Part shown: one piece after another, positions 1-10,181 of the stretch
How positions within the stretch are numbered: position 1 is the first letter of the stretch
Layout: each line of letters starts with the position of its first letter
Source of the DNA: Massariosphaeria phaeospora
Taxonomy: Eukaryota > Ascomycota > Dothideomycetes > Pleosporales
NCBI GenBank assembly: GCA_011032825.1
Contig: JAADJZ010000011.1
Span: forward strand, 372,001 to 436,000
DNA: 64,000 bases
Reading direction: 5' to 3'
The notes under the pieces: generated by a model
The model's database searches: none
Told to the model about the DNA's origin: nothing
What the model saw: only the letters and a program-made list of their open reading frames with translations
Translations under genes and position numbers: made by a program

Positions 1-2
1 GC

Positions 3-1922
3 ATTGCTCGGGACAAGTTCGATCGGTGGGGCCGCCGCGACGACACACCTGCGAAGGAAGGAGAAGGAACCAAGTTCGCAGGCGCAGGCCAGGGCGGCTG
101 GCGTGACCGCGAGCGGGACCGTGACCGCGACTGGTCCAGAGGCACCAAGGTCGAAGAAGACCCCGAGTGGATGGACGCTGCGCCAGGCAAGAAGGAGAAC
201 AAGCCCCGCACCCAGGAGGATTTCCAGCGGTGGAAAGAGCAGATGAAAGCCAACCAGACGCCCGCCGAAGAAAAGGAGGAGCCGAAGCTCGACCTTCCAG
301 TGGAGGACCCCGTGCGGGCGGCGACATCAGTGCACCCGCCCTTGGCGACGCCCATGACACCCTCTGCTTTGGAGCCGAGTCAAGGCATCCTGTTTGGAAA
401 CTGGGGGCGCGAAAAGGTGACTGACACGAACGCATCGGACACTGTTACGGCAAAGCCCAAGCCGGACAAGAAATCCAGATTCATGGACATGTTTGCGAAA
501 CCAGAAGAGCCTGCGCCACCAAGTCTGCCTGCCCCGGTCCCTGCCTCTCCTGGACCCGCGGTCGACGCGGATAAAGAAGGCTTCCAGCGCATTCTGCAAA
601 TGCTCGGTGGTGCTAGCATCGCCACACCCCAGGTCGCCCAGCCAAGCGTCGCTGCGCCGACCAACGGCTCGAGGCACGGGGGCATTCTTGACTTTGTGCA
701 GCAGTCTCCGCGCGAGGAACCACAAGAGAGGTTGCCCCCACGCCAGCATGGCTCACGCACGCTTGAGCACCAGGCTATACTGGAGAACATTCTCACCCCA
801 CGACCAGCGGGTCCGGAGAGCCGGCCGCCTCAGCAAGCAAGATACAATACCATATCGCCAGACAATGCTTTCTTGGAGCAGTATGGCCCTCCACGACTGG
901 ACTCAAACCGCCATGCAGACGAATTCTCGATGCAACAGCCTCCATCTAGGAACACCAATGCTCAAGAGGCCAATCTAGCTGCTGTCCTCAACAACCGCGC
1001 GAGGGAGGAGGCGAACGCCCAAGCTAAGTCGCGCGAGCGGAGCTTCCTTCTTGATCTCATGAAGCAGACATCATCCCGCGTCACGCCGCCACAGCTGCTC
1101 AATCATAATATTCCTCGCCCACCACCAGAGAATCAGAACCTGGCCTTCTACGATCAGCCTCAACGTCAACAGGTGCAGCCCAAGGGCCGAGGGGGTCTCC
1201 CTTCTTTGTTCATGGAAGAGTCACGCATGTTTGCTGAGAATGAGATGATGCTGCGTCGTGAAGCTGAGCGCCGCGAGCAACAGCTCCGGGATGCGAGCTT
1301 CCGTGAACTCAATTTGCAGCAGCAACAGCAAGAAGCTATGCGTAATAGGAACCGTATGCAGCAGATGGGTATCAACCACGACGATCCCGCACTAGCAGGT
1401 CTCCAGCGTCGCACCACGGCTGGTGAGATTCCGCGCCAGATGACTAACATGGGTATCCCTTCTCAATCGATTCCCGAAATGCCATACATGGGTCCGGGAC
1501 GTCAGCCAGGAATGCCGCCAACCTCTCAGGAGCGTTCTAACATTGCGCCCCCACCTGGTTTTGGCGGCCCGGCGATGCGTCAACCTCCTGGTTTGGTGGG
1601 CGGCCCCGGTCCGCAACAGCGAATGGGTCCTGATCCGAACATGAGCTTCTCTGCCGGAAACACTCCTCTAGGCCATCCACCAGGCTTTGCTCCGTCAGGA
1701 AATATGCGTGGTAACATGTTTCCCGTTCCGGGCGGTGTAGGAATTGGTGGCAACGGTATGCAAGGACCACCGCAAGGCTACTTTCCTCCGCCTGGCTATG
1801 GACCGCCCATGGGTGCCCCGCGTGGCGGCGAAGACCTGCGCATGATGTACGAGCAGCAGTTAGGCGTTCCGAATCCGAGGCAGCAGCCGGGCAGACCTGG
1901 ACCACCACCGAACATGTACTAG
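3..1922 (+). CDS. 4E-T-like translation/RNA-body protein, 5' partial
   Basis: The frame is open from the window edge, so the N-terminus lies outside; the first methionine inside the window (171) is not the real start. The visible 639 codons begin with an Arg/Asp-rich stretch (repeated RDR) followed by the motif EEDPEWMD and then TQEDFQRWKEQMKA. An E-P-E-W pattern after RDR-rich sequence recalls the eIF4E-transporter (4E-T) family, which binds the cap-binding protein and acts in mRNA repression and P-bodies. The rest is low complexity: Pro-rich, with a Gln/Arg-rich probable coiled coil around 1240-1360 (EAERREQQLRD, QQQQQEAMRNRNRMQQM) and a Gly/Pro/Met-rich tail ending in NMY. No intron is needed here. 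The family call is inferred from the short motif and composition; another RNA-granule scaffold is possible. Confidence 0.7.
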   Translation: MARDKFDRWGRRDDTPAKEGEGTKFAGAGQGGWRDRERDRDRDWSRGTKVEEDPEWMDAAPGKKENKPRTQEDFQRWKEQMKANQTPAEEKEEPKLDLPVEDPVRAATSVHPPLATPMTPSALEPSQGILFGNWGREKVTDTNASDTVTAKPKPDKKSRFMDMFAKPEEPAPPSLPAPVPASPGPAVDADKEGFQRILQMLGGASIATPQVAQPSVAAPTNGSRHGGILDFVQQSPREEPQERLPPRQHGSRTLEHQAILENILTPRPAGPESRPPQQARYNTISPDNAFLEQYGPPRLDSNRHADEFSMQQPPSRNTNAQEANLAAVLNNRAREEANAQAKSRERSFLLDLMKQTSSRVTPPQLLNHNIPRPPPENQNLAFYDQPQRQQVQPKGRGGLPSLFMEESRMFAENEMMLRREAERREQQLRDASFRELNLQQQQQEAMRNRNRMQQMGINHDDPALAGLQRRTTAGEIPRQMTNMGIPSQSIPEMPYMGPGRQPGMPPTSQERSNIAPPPGFGGPAMRQPPGLVGGPGPQQRMGPDPNMSFSAGNTPLGHPPGFAPSGNMRGNMFPVPGGVGIGGNGMQGPPQGYFPPPGYGPPMGAPRGGEDLRMMYEQQLGVPNPRQQPGRPGPPPNMY

Positions 1923-3513
1923 ACACGAGTTGCCGCCACCCCGTTGATGTGATGTTTGGGTGCGAGGCAGGTGCTGAAGAAGACTAGCTGTCCATATTTT
2001 CGCTTTGCTTCTCCAGTCACGATTCGAGCGCGGCGTCGAGGATTTGTTCTGTATATTCGGGATGGATAGGTGGGTGAGCTGGGCTGGGCTACTATATCAC
2101 AGGTTTGTCATGTCTTCCTCGGCGGCATCTCATCTCATCTACCCCGCCTCTCTTGTTTGTGCTGCACTTTACCGGTTTGCGAATCAATCTCGATGGCTGC
2201 TCTTTTATTATGTACTATCTCCCCCAACGGCAAAGCGGATTCCCACACTTTTTTGGCATGAGACGGCGGCGACGGCGGCATTATCGGGTTTCTTCTTTTG
2301 TTATCATCTCGCAAGTAGCGAGGGGAGAGGGAAAAGCCTGGATTCGGCTCCGTGCGGCTATCTCTGGCGCGTTCAAGGTCTATCCTGAGAAAGCGGCTGC
2401 GCTGTAAAGAAACTTGCGCATGGGACAAGTCGGCTTGTAACTTCGCCTTGTCCGGACTAGACAGTAAAGTGTCTCTCCATCTTCCATGCTCCGCATATGG
2501 AGTGGAAGCGAATGAAAGAAAGGTGTTGGAGAGGAAAGTTTGGTGTGCTGATTGATGTCCACGTGATGTAATGCAATTTGATTTAATGTGCGTGTATGTG
2601 TACGCGTGTGTGTACTAGCACGGCACTGTCCACCTAGTTACTAGATGGGTAGCTGGGTGCGACTGAACATGCGGAAACAACTAAGGTAAGGGGAGGGTCC
2701 TATTACTACTATATGGGTAGAAAAACACTAAGTTTTCCGCTGTGTTTTCGAGTTCTAACTAGGTAAACATGGAGCAAGACTAGGGGCAATAAAGTGTAGT
2801 TAGTGAGTCAGTCAATTAGGGGTTTCTTTTTCTTTTCCTTATTATTCCCATCTATCTGTAATTCCCTACTCCCTCTCTACCTCACCCTTACCTACCCCCT
2901 TTCAAAAACCACATACACGCCCTTCCCCTGTCGATCTCATCTCATCCTATCGTAAGCCCTTCATATATAAACATCTCCCTATTTGATCTGTCTATCTGTC
3001 CAATGCTCAAGTGAAATCGATCAACGCAGAAAGAAACATGGTCGTCCATGAAAAACCTTGCTCAGCTCAGGCGAAGAGACGGGTGGAGATATTTGGTGTG
3101 ATGTGGAAAGACGGGGAAGGGGATTCGCTGGCCGCTTTGAATAGAAGGGGAGAGGCTAGAGGTCGTGGGAGGAGCGGTCGAGGAGAGAAGGGATTGGGGA
3201 GATGTGGCAGGGAAGACACGGTATTTTTAGCGCAGGAGATGTGAGATAATAGATATGATTTAGTAGATTCGGTAAGTACGCCCCATGCAAGCTCCCAAGG
3301 ACCATCACCACCCCACCCACTCTATGCCATGCCGTTCCTCATGGCCCTACCTCAGCCTTTTCCGTAAAACGCCTGCGAGATGCATCAAGGCCTGCAATAT
3401 GGCCAAACCTGATAGATATGTGCAATCACTTCAAAGCGTGCCACTGCCGCTCCAGCCCCCGAGACGCCCCCGGAACAACTACAAGACCAACGGCCTGGAT
3501 CGAGAAATTGTCC
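1923..3513. other. Intergenic, 3' flanks of two convergent genes
   Basis: About 1.6 kb between the stop of the 4E-T-like gene and the stop of the converging NMD3 gene. No ORF here has a recognisable domain. A pyrimidine-rich tract runs from about 2820 to 2990 (CCCTACTCCCTCTCTACCTC-like), the kind of sequence seen in fungal promoters. A 77-codon ORF at 3011-3244 follows it on the plus strand, but it is Arg/Gly-rich, unrecognised and has no homologue I know. It could be the 5' end of an undetected transcript or a long 3' UTR. Confidence 0.5.
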
Positions 3514-5219
3514 TTACTCATTCATCGACATGTCCTCAAAATCGTCCAGCAGCTGCTCCATCGGAATCGTGAGCCCCGCATCCTCGTCCCCGAACTCGCT
3601 CTCGGCGGTGTCCATGGCATCCTCCAGCGCCTGCTGCTCCTTTTGTTGTGCCTTGTACAGCGCCAAGCCAGCGCGCAGCTCCGGATCCTCCTCGACATCG
3701 CGCAGGAACATTTCGAAGTCGCGCTCCATGCGCTCCTTGTCCTGTTTGCGGGGCAGCATCTCGGACGCCTCCTTGTTGATGCGTTTGAGGCGCCAGGTGC
3801 GGTTGTTCTTGCTCTTCTTGGAGCGCTGGTAGAATTTCTTGACGAGGATGACGTCGGGGATGGTGGAGGCGTGTTTCGAGTCTTCGAGCTTGTCGAAGAG
3901 CTCGTTGTTGTAATTAGCGCCGGAGAGATGGTAGCCCATGACGGAGTCGCCGGCGTGCAGGACGCCGCCCAGATGGGTGCGTGTGTAATATGTGGTCTCG
4001 TTTGCGCCCATGTCGCTCGCTTTAGCGACGGTTGCTTCGGCGAGGAAGTAGCGGCCCTTTTGTGTGCCGAGTGGCTCTACGTCAAGGACGATGAATTCGG
4101 TGAGATCGTGTGCGTCGGCAAGAGATCGGAAAGGCGTTCGGAAGAATACATCTGTTGATATATCGGCGGTTTGGAGCGTGGTTGGATCGAGGAGCGATAG
4201 GGAGGTGCCGATGCGATGACAGATAGTCAGGGGAGAGATGTTGCCGGACTTCTTCGCCAGGGCAAGTGGAAGAACAACGAGATCGTCTTTGCACTGGGAA
4301 AGGAGTTAGTAAACAATGCACCTAGAGGCAAGAGTCGGGAGACTCACGATGGGGAGTAACTCTGCGGAGTAGGAGAACTTGTAGGATTTGGTGCTGGTAT
4401 GTATGTCCATGGAGATCAGCTCTTGCGACTTCTTCACATGGACCGGTACCACTGCTTTGAGAAAGTCAACGAAAGCTTCGGCATGATTCCGCTGGGCGAA
4501 GAAGAAGTCGATTCCGTCGTGCTGCTCCTTGATGTTGATTGTGTTTTGATGGGCCTATAATTTCCGCTTAGCATAGTCCGATGTCGGGTCATACGGGTAT
4601 TGTGCATACCCCGTGGCGCAGAATAAGCTGCTCAAGGTATAGGAAGGTCCTCTTGTGGGGAACCTTCTGTCTGACCTGTACCGTGGCCCGCCAGGTGTTG
4701 TGTGTGAAGCTCTTCATGCAGTCGGGGCATTGCTGGTAGTTCTGCGGAGTGTTAGCAGGTATGCCCCGGAGTCGGAGCATACGACAACGGCCAGCGCACC
4801 TGTGTGTATTCGACCTCGAAGCTCTGCTGCATGATGGCACCCTCGTTGATCTCCTGCTGGACCGTGATTTTGACCTTGATGCGCCTGGAGTGCGGCTCGG
4901 TCCAGATGAAGCTGGCGTCGATGATGCGCAGCTTGTTCAGGCCGCGCAGCTTCCGCAGGCACAGGGCCAGCAGCTCGCGCGACTCGGGCGGGGCCACGAC
5001 CCAGCTGGTGGGCGGCGACAGCCAGCGGTCGCAGTCGCGGCACATGTGGAGGGTGGCGTCGCGCGGCACGCCCTGGGTGACGTCGGTCTTGAGCTTCAGG
5101 CAGTCGTAGCAGAAGGCGCCGGCGATGGTGCCGTCGACGGGCGCGCCGCAGTCGGCGCAGAGGATGGTGGCGGCGGATTTCGGGGCGGGCGTGAAGTAGG
5201 CGGGGGCTTCGACTTCCAT
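3514..5219 (-). CDS. NMD3: NMD3, 60S ribosomal subunit nuclear export adaptor
   Basis: NMD3 binds late pre-60S subunits and bridges them to the exportin CRM1. Four exons: 5219-4800, 4741-4610, 4554-4348 and 4293-3514, with introns of 58, 55 and 54 bp, giving 512 residues, close to the usual size. The N-terminus carries the four CxxC pairs of the family: C21/C24, C37/C40, C60/C63 and C145/C148, the last just after the first intron. The core LEQLILRH ... AHQNTINIKEQHDGIDFFF is diagnostic. The tail has RSKKSKNNRTWRLKRI and an acidic C-terminus, which in the family holds export and import signals. I chose the ATG at 5219 because the peptide before it is unlike NMD3 and CxxC spacing then fits. Confidence 0.97.
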
Positions 5220-5502
5220 GGCGGGCGGTAGAGATACTAGATACTGACAGCAGTCGACGGAGAGGGGGAGAAATGTCAAGGTTGCAGAGGGAATTAAAGG
5301 AACCCCTCCACGCTGACGCCGCTGTGGGAAAATCTCCACAGCCCCGCCACCGCCACCGCCACCGCTGCTTATCTTATCGGCACGTGCTCAGCCGGCATCC
5401 CAGCGCTCCAGCTGCACCGCCGACATGCGACATGCAGAAAAGTAGCAGTTGCAACATTGAACATTCGTCTCAGGCTCCCGTTCCTGCTGCAGAACCTCCA
5501 GC
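5220..5502. promoter_or_regulatory. Shared divergent promoter of NMD3 and ATP25
   Basis: Only 283 bp separate the two start codons, so both genes must share control DNA. It contains a run of CCGCCAC repeats around 5345-5363 and no clear TATA box, as is usual for housekeeping genes. Confidence 0.6.
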
Positions 5503-6765
5503 ATGTCTCTGTCAAGGGTCACAGCATCCAGCTTCGGCTGCCATGCGTGCTGGAGCGCGGTTGCGTATTCATTGCTGTCTGCCAATGGCGCCGTCCCGCC
5601 TCGCGCCTCCTGGACAGCTCCCGTTGCATCGCCAGCAAAGCCGCCCCAGCGACCCTTCACGTCGGGTCTGCGGCGGCAGGACGAGCGAGACACTGCCACG
5701 GCGTCACCGAGCGCCGCCGAAGACCCACCGCATGCCTTCATCAATACCGGCCCAACACCACTGGCCTCCGCTGGACCCTCGACCCCAGCAGAATCCAGCT
5801 CTGTCGCTCCCTCCACCGCCGCAATTGCGCCCACGACTCCGATCCCATGGTATCTGCAAAACCGACCGACCCCTACTCCGCAACAACCCGCCCTAATTCC
5901 CGCGCTCCCCCACCATCCACCGCCACTCCTAGAACCCCTTCTCGAATACCTCTCCGTCACCGCTGGCCTGGACGACCTTACCCTCCTCGATCTACGCCAC
6001 CTCGATCCTCCACCCGCCCTCGGTCCCAAGCTCATAATGCTCATTGGGACAGCGCGCTCGGAGAAACATCTCCACGTCGCGGCCGACCGCTTCTGCCGCT
6101 ATCTTCGACGCACATACTCGCTCCGGCCGAACCCCGACGGCTTGCTGGGGCGTAACGAACTCAAGATCAAGCTTCGGCGGAAAGCTAAGCGAATGAAGAT
6201 GCTTGCAAACGTGGGCGGCGCCGAACAGGAAGGTAACATGGACGATGGCATCCGCACGGGCTGGATCTGTTGTACTGTGGGAAAGCTCGAGGCACATCCC
6301 GAAGATACGGAGATGCCGGGAGATAACGTCGAGGAGTTCGTGGGCTTCCGAGACATAAAGCCGGGCGTCAATGTAGTGGTGCAAATGTTTACCGAAGAGA
6401 AGAGAGATGAGATTGATCTGGAGACCTTGTGGGGTGGCGTATTGCGGACGCATGACAGACAGGGGAAGAAGGCTGAGGAGGAACTGAAACAGTTATACGA
6501 AGAGGACGTCGTCGAAAACGACCATGTTGAGATAATCGAGACAAAAGAAACGGAAGAGGAAGCGGAAAGACAGACGGAAAGTGAAGCCCGTCCGATTCCA
6601 GAGCCCGTCGTTTCGGATTCCCCCACCCCTAAGAGTCGTCCTCTCTCACCTTTACAGCAGTTCGTCCAACCGAAGCCATCGGCCGGCGACTTTTTCCCAC
6701 CCGCTTCAAATAGTAGCAGTGTTCAACAGATACGGAGGATACATAGTATAGGCTTGAGAGGGTGA
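5503..6765 (+). CDS. ATP25: Mitochondrial ATP25-like protein (N-terminal RsfS-type half only)
   Basis: Atp25 is needed to make the mitochondrial ATP synthase ring: its N-terminal half resembles the ribosome-silencing factor RsfS and supports Atp9 ring assembly, while its C-terminal half stabilises OLI1 mRNA. Here residues 1-60 look like a mitochondrial presequence (Arg, Ser and Ala rich, few acids before residue 60). The hallmark region is at about 115-225: PWYLQ, then GLDDLTLLDLRHLDPPPALG, and GTARSEKHLHVAADRFCRYLRR. The rest is acidic and Glu-rich. The reading frame closes after 420 residues without introns and no helical C-terminal domain follows, whereas family members known to me are about 600 residues or more. 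It may be a naturally short form, or the second half may be elsewhere. Confidence 0.9.
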   Translation: MSLSRVTASSFGCHACWSAVAYSLLSANGAVPPRASWTAPVASPAKPPQRPFTSGLRRQDERDTATASPSAAEDPPHAFINTGPTPLASAGPSTPAESSSVAPSTAAIAPTTPIPWYLQNRPTPTPQQPALIPALPHHPPPLLEPLLEYLSVTAGLDDLTLLDLRHLDPPPALGPKLIMLIGTARSEKHLHVAADRFCRYLRRTYSLRPNPDGLLGRNELKIKLRRKAKRMKMLANVGGAEQEGNMDDGIRTGWICCTVGKLEAHPEDTEMPGDNVEEFVGFRDIKPGVNVVVQMFTEEKRDEIDLETLWGGVLRTHDRQGKKAEEELKQLYEEDVVENDHVEIIETKETEEEAERQTESEARPIPEPVVSDSPTPKSRPLSPLQQFVQPKPSAGDFFPPASNSSSVQQIRRIHSIGLRG

Positions 6766-7162
6766 TAAACCCTTCAACGTAAATAGGTAAACATATGTAA
6801 AACACTCTGTACATGAGGTGCGCTCTGCGGAGAAGCAAATGATCGTATCCGTTCAAGTTCATAATAGCCATTGGACAGTTCGGAATTCTTTTTACTCGCA
6901 CGTATCGTTGCACAAGCCAAATTGTAGAAGGTTATGTAGACTATTTGCTTTATATGCTATGTACTTACTAACTACGAAATATCTACGATATTCTGGCCTC
7001 TCAAACCTGGGATTTGCCTTCGCAACCTGGGAATATTTAGAAGCGTGAAAGGGTCTAACTGGAAGCAGCTTAGACCATGGACCTGCAGATCCCGACTCCA
7101 ACCTCCACCAGACGCCTCCCGCCCGCATCCTACAATTACGCTACATCCCCTCTCTTCTTCCC
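6766..7162. other. Intergenic between ATP25 and the biotin gene
   Basis: 397 bp, A+T-richer than its flanks. It holds the 3' end of ATP25 and the promoter of the biotin gene; a C-rich stretch (CTCCCGCCCGCATCC) and CT-rich sequence lie within 60 bp of the downstream start. No further gene seen. Confidence 0.5.
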
Positions 7163-9825
7163 ATGTCTAGAGTATCATCTGGACTCTGGCAGAACCTCAT
7201 CGTTGTTCAGGTCTATGGGGCGAACACCGGAGTCGGGAAAACTATCTTTTCCACGCTTCTCGGCAGCCACTTCACGAAGCGGGCAGGGAAAACGAGATGG
7301 AACATCGACTATATCAAGCCGGTTTCCACCGGTCCCAGCGACGAGGCAGATGAGAGGTTCGTGTTGCAATCAATAAAACGTGACAAAGGGTCTGATCGAT
7401 TGTAGGTATGTGCGGAAATATGCCGGACATCCAGTGTCGACGCTTTTCAAATTCGACGAGCCTGTGAGTCCGCATGTCGCGGCTAGAAACTCTGACTATA
7501 TTGTTCGTATTACAAGTATTCGAAGTGCTGGCCGTAGCTAATGTTTGAAGCCATCTGATGACGTTCTCAATCAACGGCTGTCTGCGAAGCTCAAGAACCA
7601 TGCAAGTGCGTGTGCTATGGGTAGAGGCGAGATAGGCGTGTCTATCATTGAAACTGCTGGTGGCGTTTTGAGTCCGGGTCCATCCGGCACCCCGCAAGCG
7701 GATATATACCGGCCGCTGCGTTTGCCAACCGTCCTAGTGGCCGACCATCGTCTTGGAGGTATTTCTTCGACGATATCGGCAGCGGAATCGCTGATCGTGC
7801 GGGGGTATGACATCGATGCGGTTGTGTGTTTCGACGACCAGAGCAAACTCGAAAACTCGATCTATTTGCAAGAGTACTTTGGCAAGAGGGGAATCTCAGC
7901 GTTTGTAGTGCCTTGGATTCCGGATCTGGCCGATTGCTCGGAACAGGAAGAGACGCGGCGCATGGGAGGTTACTACGATCGTGGGACGCGAGCTGGGTAT
8001 ATGTACCAAGTTGCGGGGCATATTGTTACCCGGCATGTGGAGCGGTTAAAGAAGATGAAAAATATGGCCAGTCGCACAAGAAAGGCTATATGGCATCCAT
8101 TCACGCAGCACAAGAGCATAGAGAAGGCGGACGATGTGCTAGTGTTCGACTCGGCGTACGGAGATTTCTTCCAAGTCAAGCACACCAATAAGTCCATGCA
8201 GACCATTGATCACAAGGCCGCCACACCTCTACTCTACCCGGCGTTCGATGGCTCGGCTTCGTGGTGGACGCAAGGCCTTGGACATGGAAATCCTCAGCTC
8301 TCGCTTGCTGCTGCATATGCGGCTGGACGATACGGTCACATCATGTTCGCTGGAGCTACGCACGAACCTGCATTGACACTGGCCGAACGACTCCTTGCGG
8401 GTATGGAGAATACCCGGCTCACGAAATGCTTCTACACCGACGACGGAAGTACAGCCGTGGAGGTTGGCATCAAGATGGCGCTGCGAGCCGCATGCAAAAG
8501 GTATGATTGGGACGGCTCAACAGAAGATATTGGCCTTCTCGGTCTCAAGGGAAGCTACCACGGTGATACAATAGGTGCGATGGACGCATCGGAACCGTGC
8601 GTGTACAACAAGAAGGTGGACTGGTACCGCGGTCGCGGATACTGGTTTGATTATCCAACTGTGAAGATGAGGAGGGGGAGGTGGATTGTTGAGCCTCCAG
8701 CGGGTATGGAGGCAGATTTTGGCCCGGAGCACTCATTCGAGAGCCTGAACGATGTCTTTGATAACGAGGCGAGGGGATACTCGCCGCGATATGAACAGTA
8801 CATCATGGCTGTACTCGACACACTGGTGAAGAAGGAAGGCAGGAAATTTGGCGCTTTGGTCATGGAACCCATTATCCTAGGTGCCGGCGGAATGATTTTC
8901 GTGTAAGTCTTTTGAACCCTCTACTCCTCCAATCATCTAACTTCAAATCAGTGATCCACTTTTCCAGCGTACCTTGGTTCGGGTAATCCGCAACTACGAG
9001 TTCGCCCCAGTCCCCAGCCCTACACCCCCAGACGAAACCACCTGGACCGGCCTCCCCATCCTTTTGGATGAAGTCTTCACCGGTCTCTACCGCCTCGGTC
9101 GTTTTAGCGCCGCATCCTTCCTCGCTATACACCCCGACATCTCCGTCCACGCCAAGCTCCTCACCGGCGGCCTCCTGCCCCTCAGCGCAACTCTCGCCAG
9201 CGCCAGCATCTTCGACGCCTTCCTCGGCGACGAGAAAGCCGATGCGCTGCTGCATGGGCACAGCTATACAGCACACCCTATCGGTTGCCATGTCGCGAAT
9301 ACGAGCTTGCAGGAGATGGAGGTTTTGAGTAGTGGGGCGGTATGGGATAGGTATCGCAGGGGCTGGGCGAAGGATGTAACAGCGATAAAAGTTCATCGCA
9401 GGGATAGAGAGAAGGACACGAGCGTGTGGAGCATGTGGTCGAAGGATCTAGTGGATAGGTTATCCCATCATGAGAGTGTGGACAGTGTCGTTGCGCTAGG
9501 CTCGGTGCTGGCCGTCTCGTTGGTGGATAAGAAGGGTTCTGGTAAGTCGTACCTCCTGACTGACGTTCCCGTTTCTCGTCTCTCTTTTATCTTGTGGCAC
9601 GTACTGACATTTCCTCTGGTAGGCTACACATCCACCGCCGCCGTCAGCCTGCGCGAGGCGCTCCTCACGGACCACGCCATCGGCGGCATCAGCGTGCATT
9701 CGCGCGTGCTCGGCAACGTCATCTACTTGATGGCGAGCATGAACTCGAGGCCGGCGCATCTGGCACAGGTGGAGGCGGCGCTGCTGTTGAAGCTGGACTT
9801 TGTGAGTGGGAGGGTGCCGGGGTAG
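7163..9825 (+). CDS. bioDA: Bifunctional dethiobiotin synthetase / DAPA aminotransferase (BioD-BioA fusion)
   Basis: Catalyses two consecutive biotin steps: transamination of 7-keto-8-aminopelargonate to DAPA, then ATP-dependent ureido-ring closure to dethiobiotin. Exons 7163-7356, 7406-7502, 7551-8902, 8952-9541 and 9623-9825 give 811 residues. The BioD part has the P-loop GANTGVGKT (19-27) and, if the second intron is 7503-7550, the conserved PVSPH motif. The BioA part starts near residue 275 (WHPFTQHKS), with SYHGDTIGAM, LDEVFTG and the PLP lysine in HAKLLTGG (about K616). The donor GTGAGT at 7464 looks stronger but would delete PVSPH, so I preferred GTTCGT at 7503. The last intron (81 bp) is a multiple of three and open in frame, so a retained form could still be translated. 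This fusion is typical of ascomycetes. Confidence 0.96.
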
Positions 9826-10181
9826 GGTGTACATAGTTTGACATGAACAATCTCGCAAGTTAGCATCGTCTTAAACCCGGTTTTTTCGTACTTCGTGCAC
9901 TACATGCATGCTGTGCAAGATTAGGTAAACTACTTGCCGCTACAGTGTGCGCTATCAGGTTCAAAGACATATCGAATGCTGTGCGTAGGTGCGTGCGCGA
10001 TAACTCTTTGCTTTGACTGCTAAAGTTTAAATCACCCCTGATGCAAAGGGGAATACATGTCATAATGAGCGGCACTCCCAAGGTGCTGGTTGAAAAGCTA
10101 CACTAGATCACATAAAGCTTAGTGTAGATGCACGAGCCACTGTTACCTCCTCGCCATCCATCGATCACTCTCCCAGCTCCA
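9826..10181. other. Intergenic, convergent 3' ends
   Basis: 356 bp between two converging stop codons. Short A/T-rich runs consistent with 3' processing signals; no ORF of note. Confidence 0.5.

Noticed and set aside
3418..4158. 246-codon plus-strand ORF
   Set aside because: Antisense to the NMD3 last exon, whose protein is unmistakable.
5388..6044. 218-codon minus-strand Gly/Arg-rich ORF
   Set aside because: Antisense to ATP25 and reaches into the shared promoter.
8872..9396. 174-codon minus-strand ORF
   Set aside because: Antisense to the BioA domain; composition is a shadow of its codon bias.
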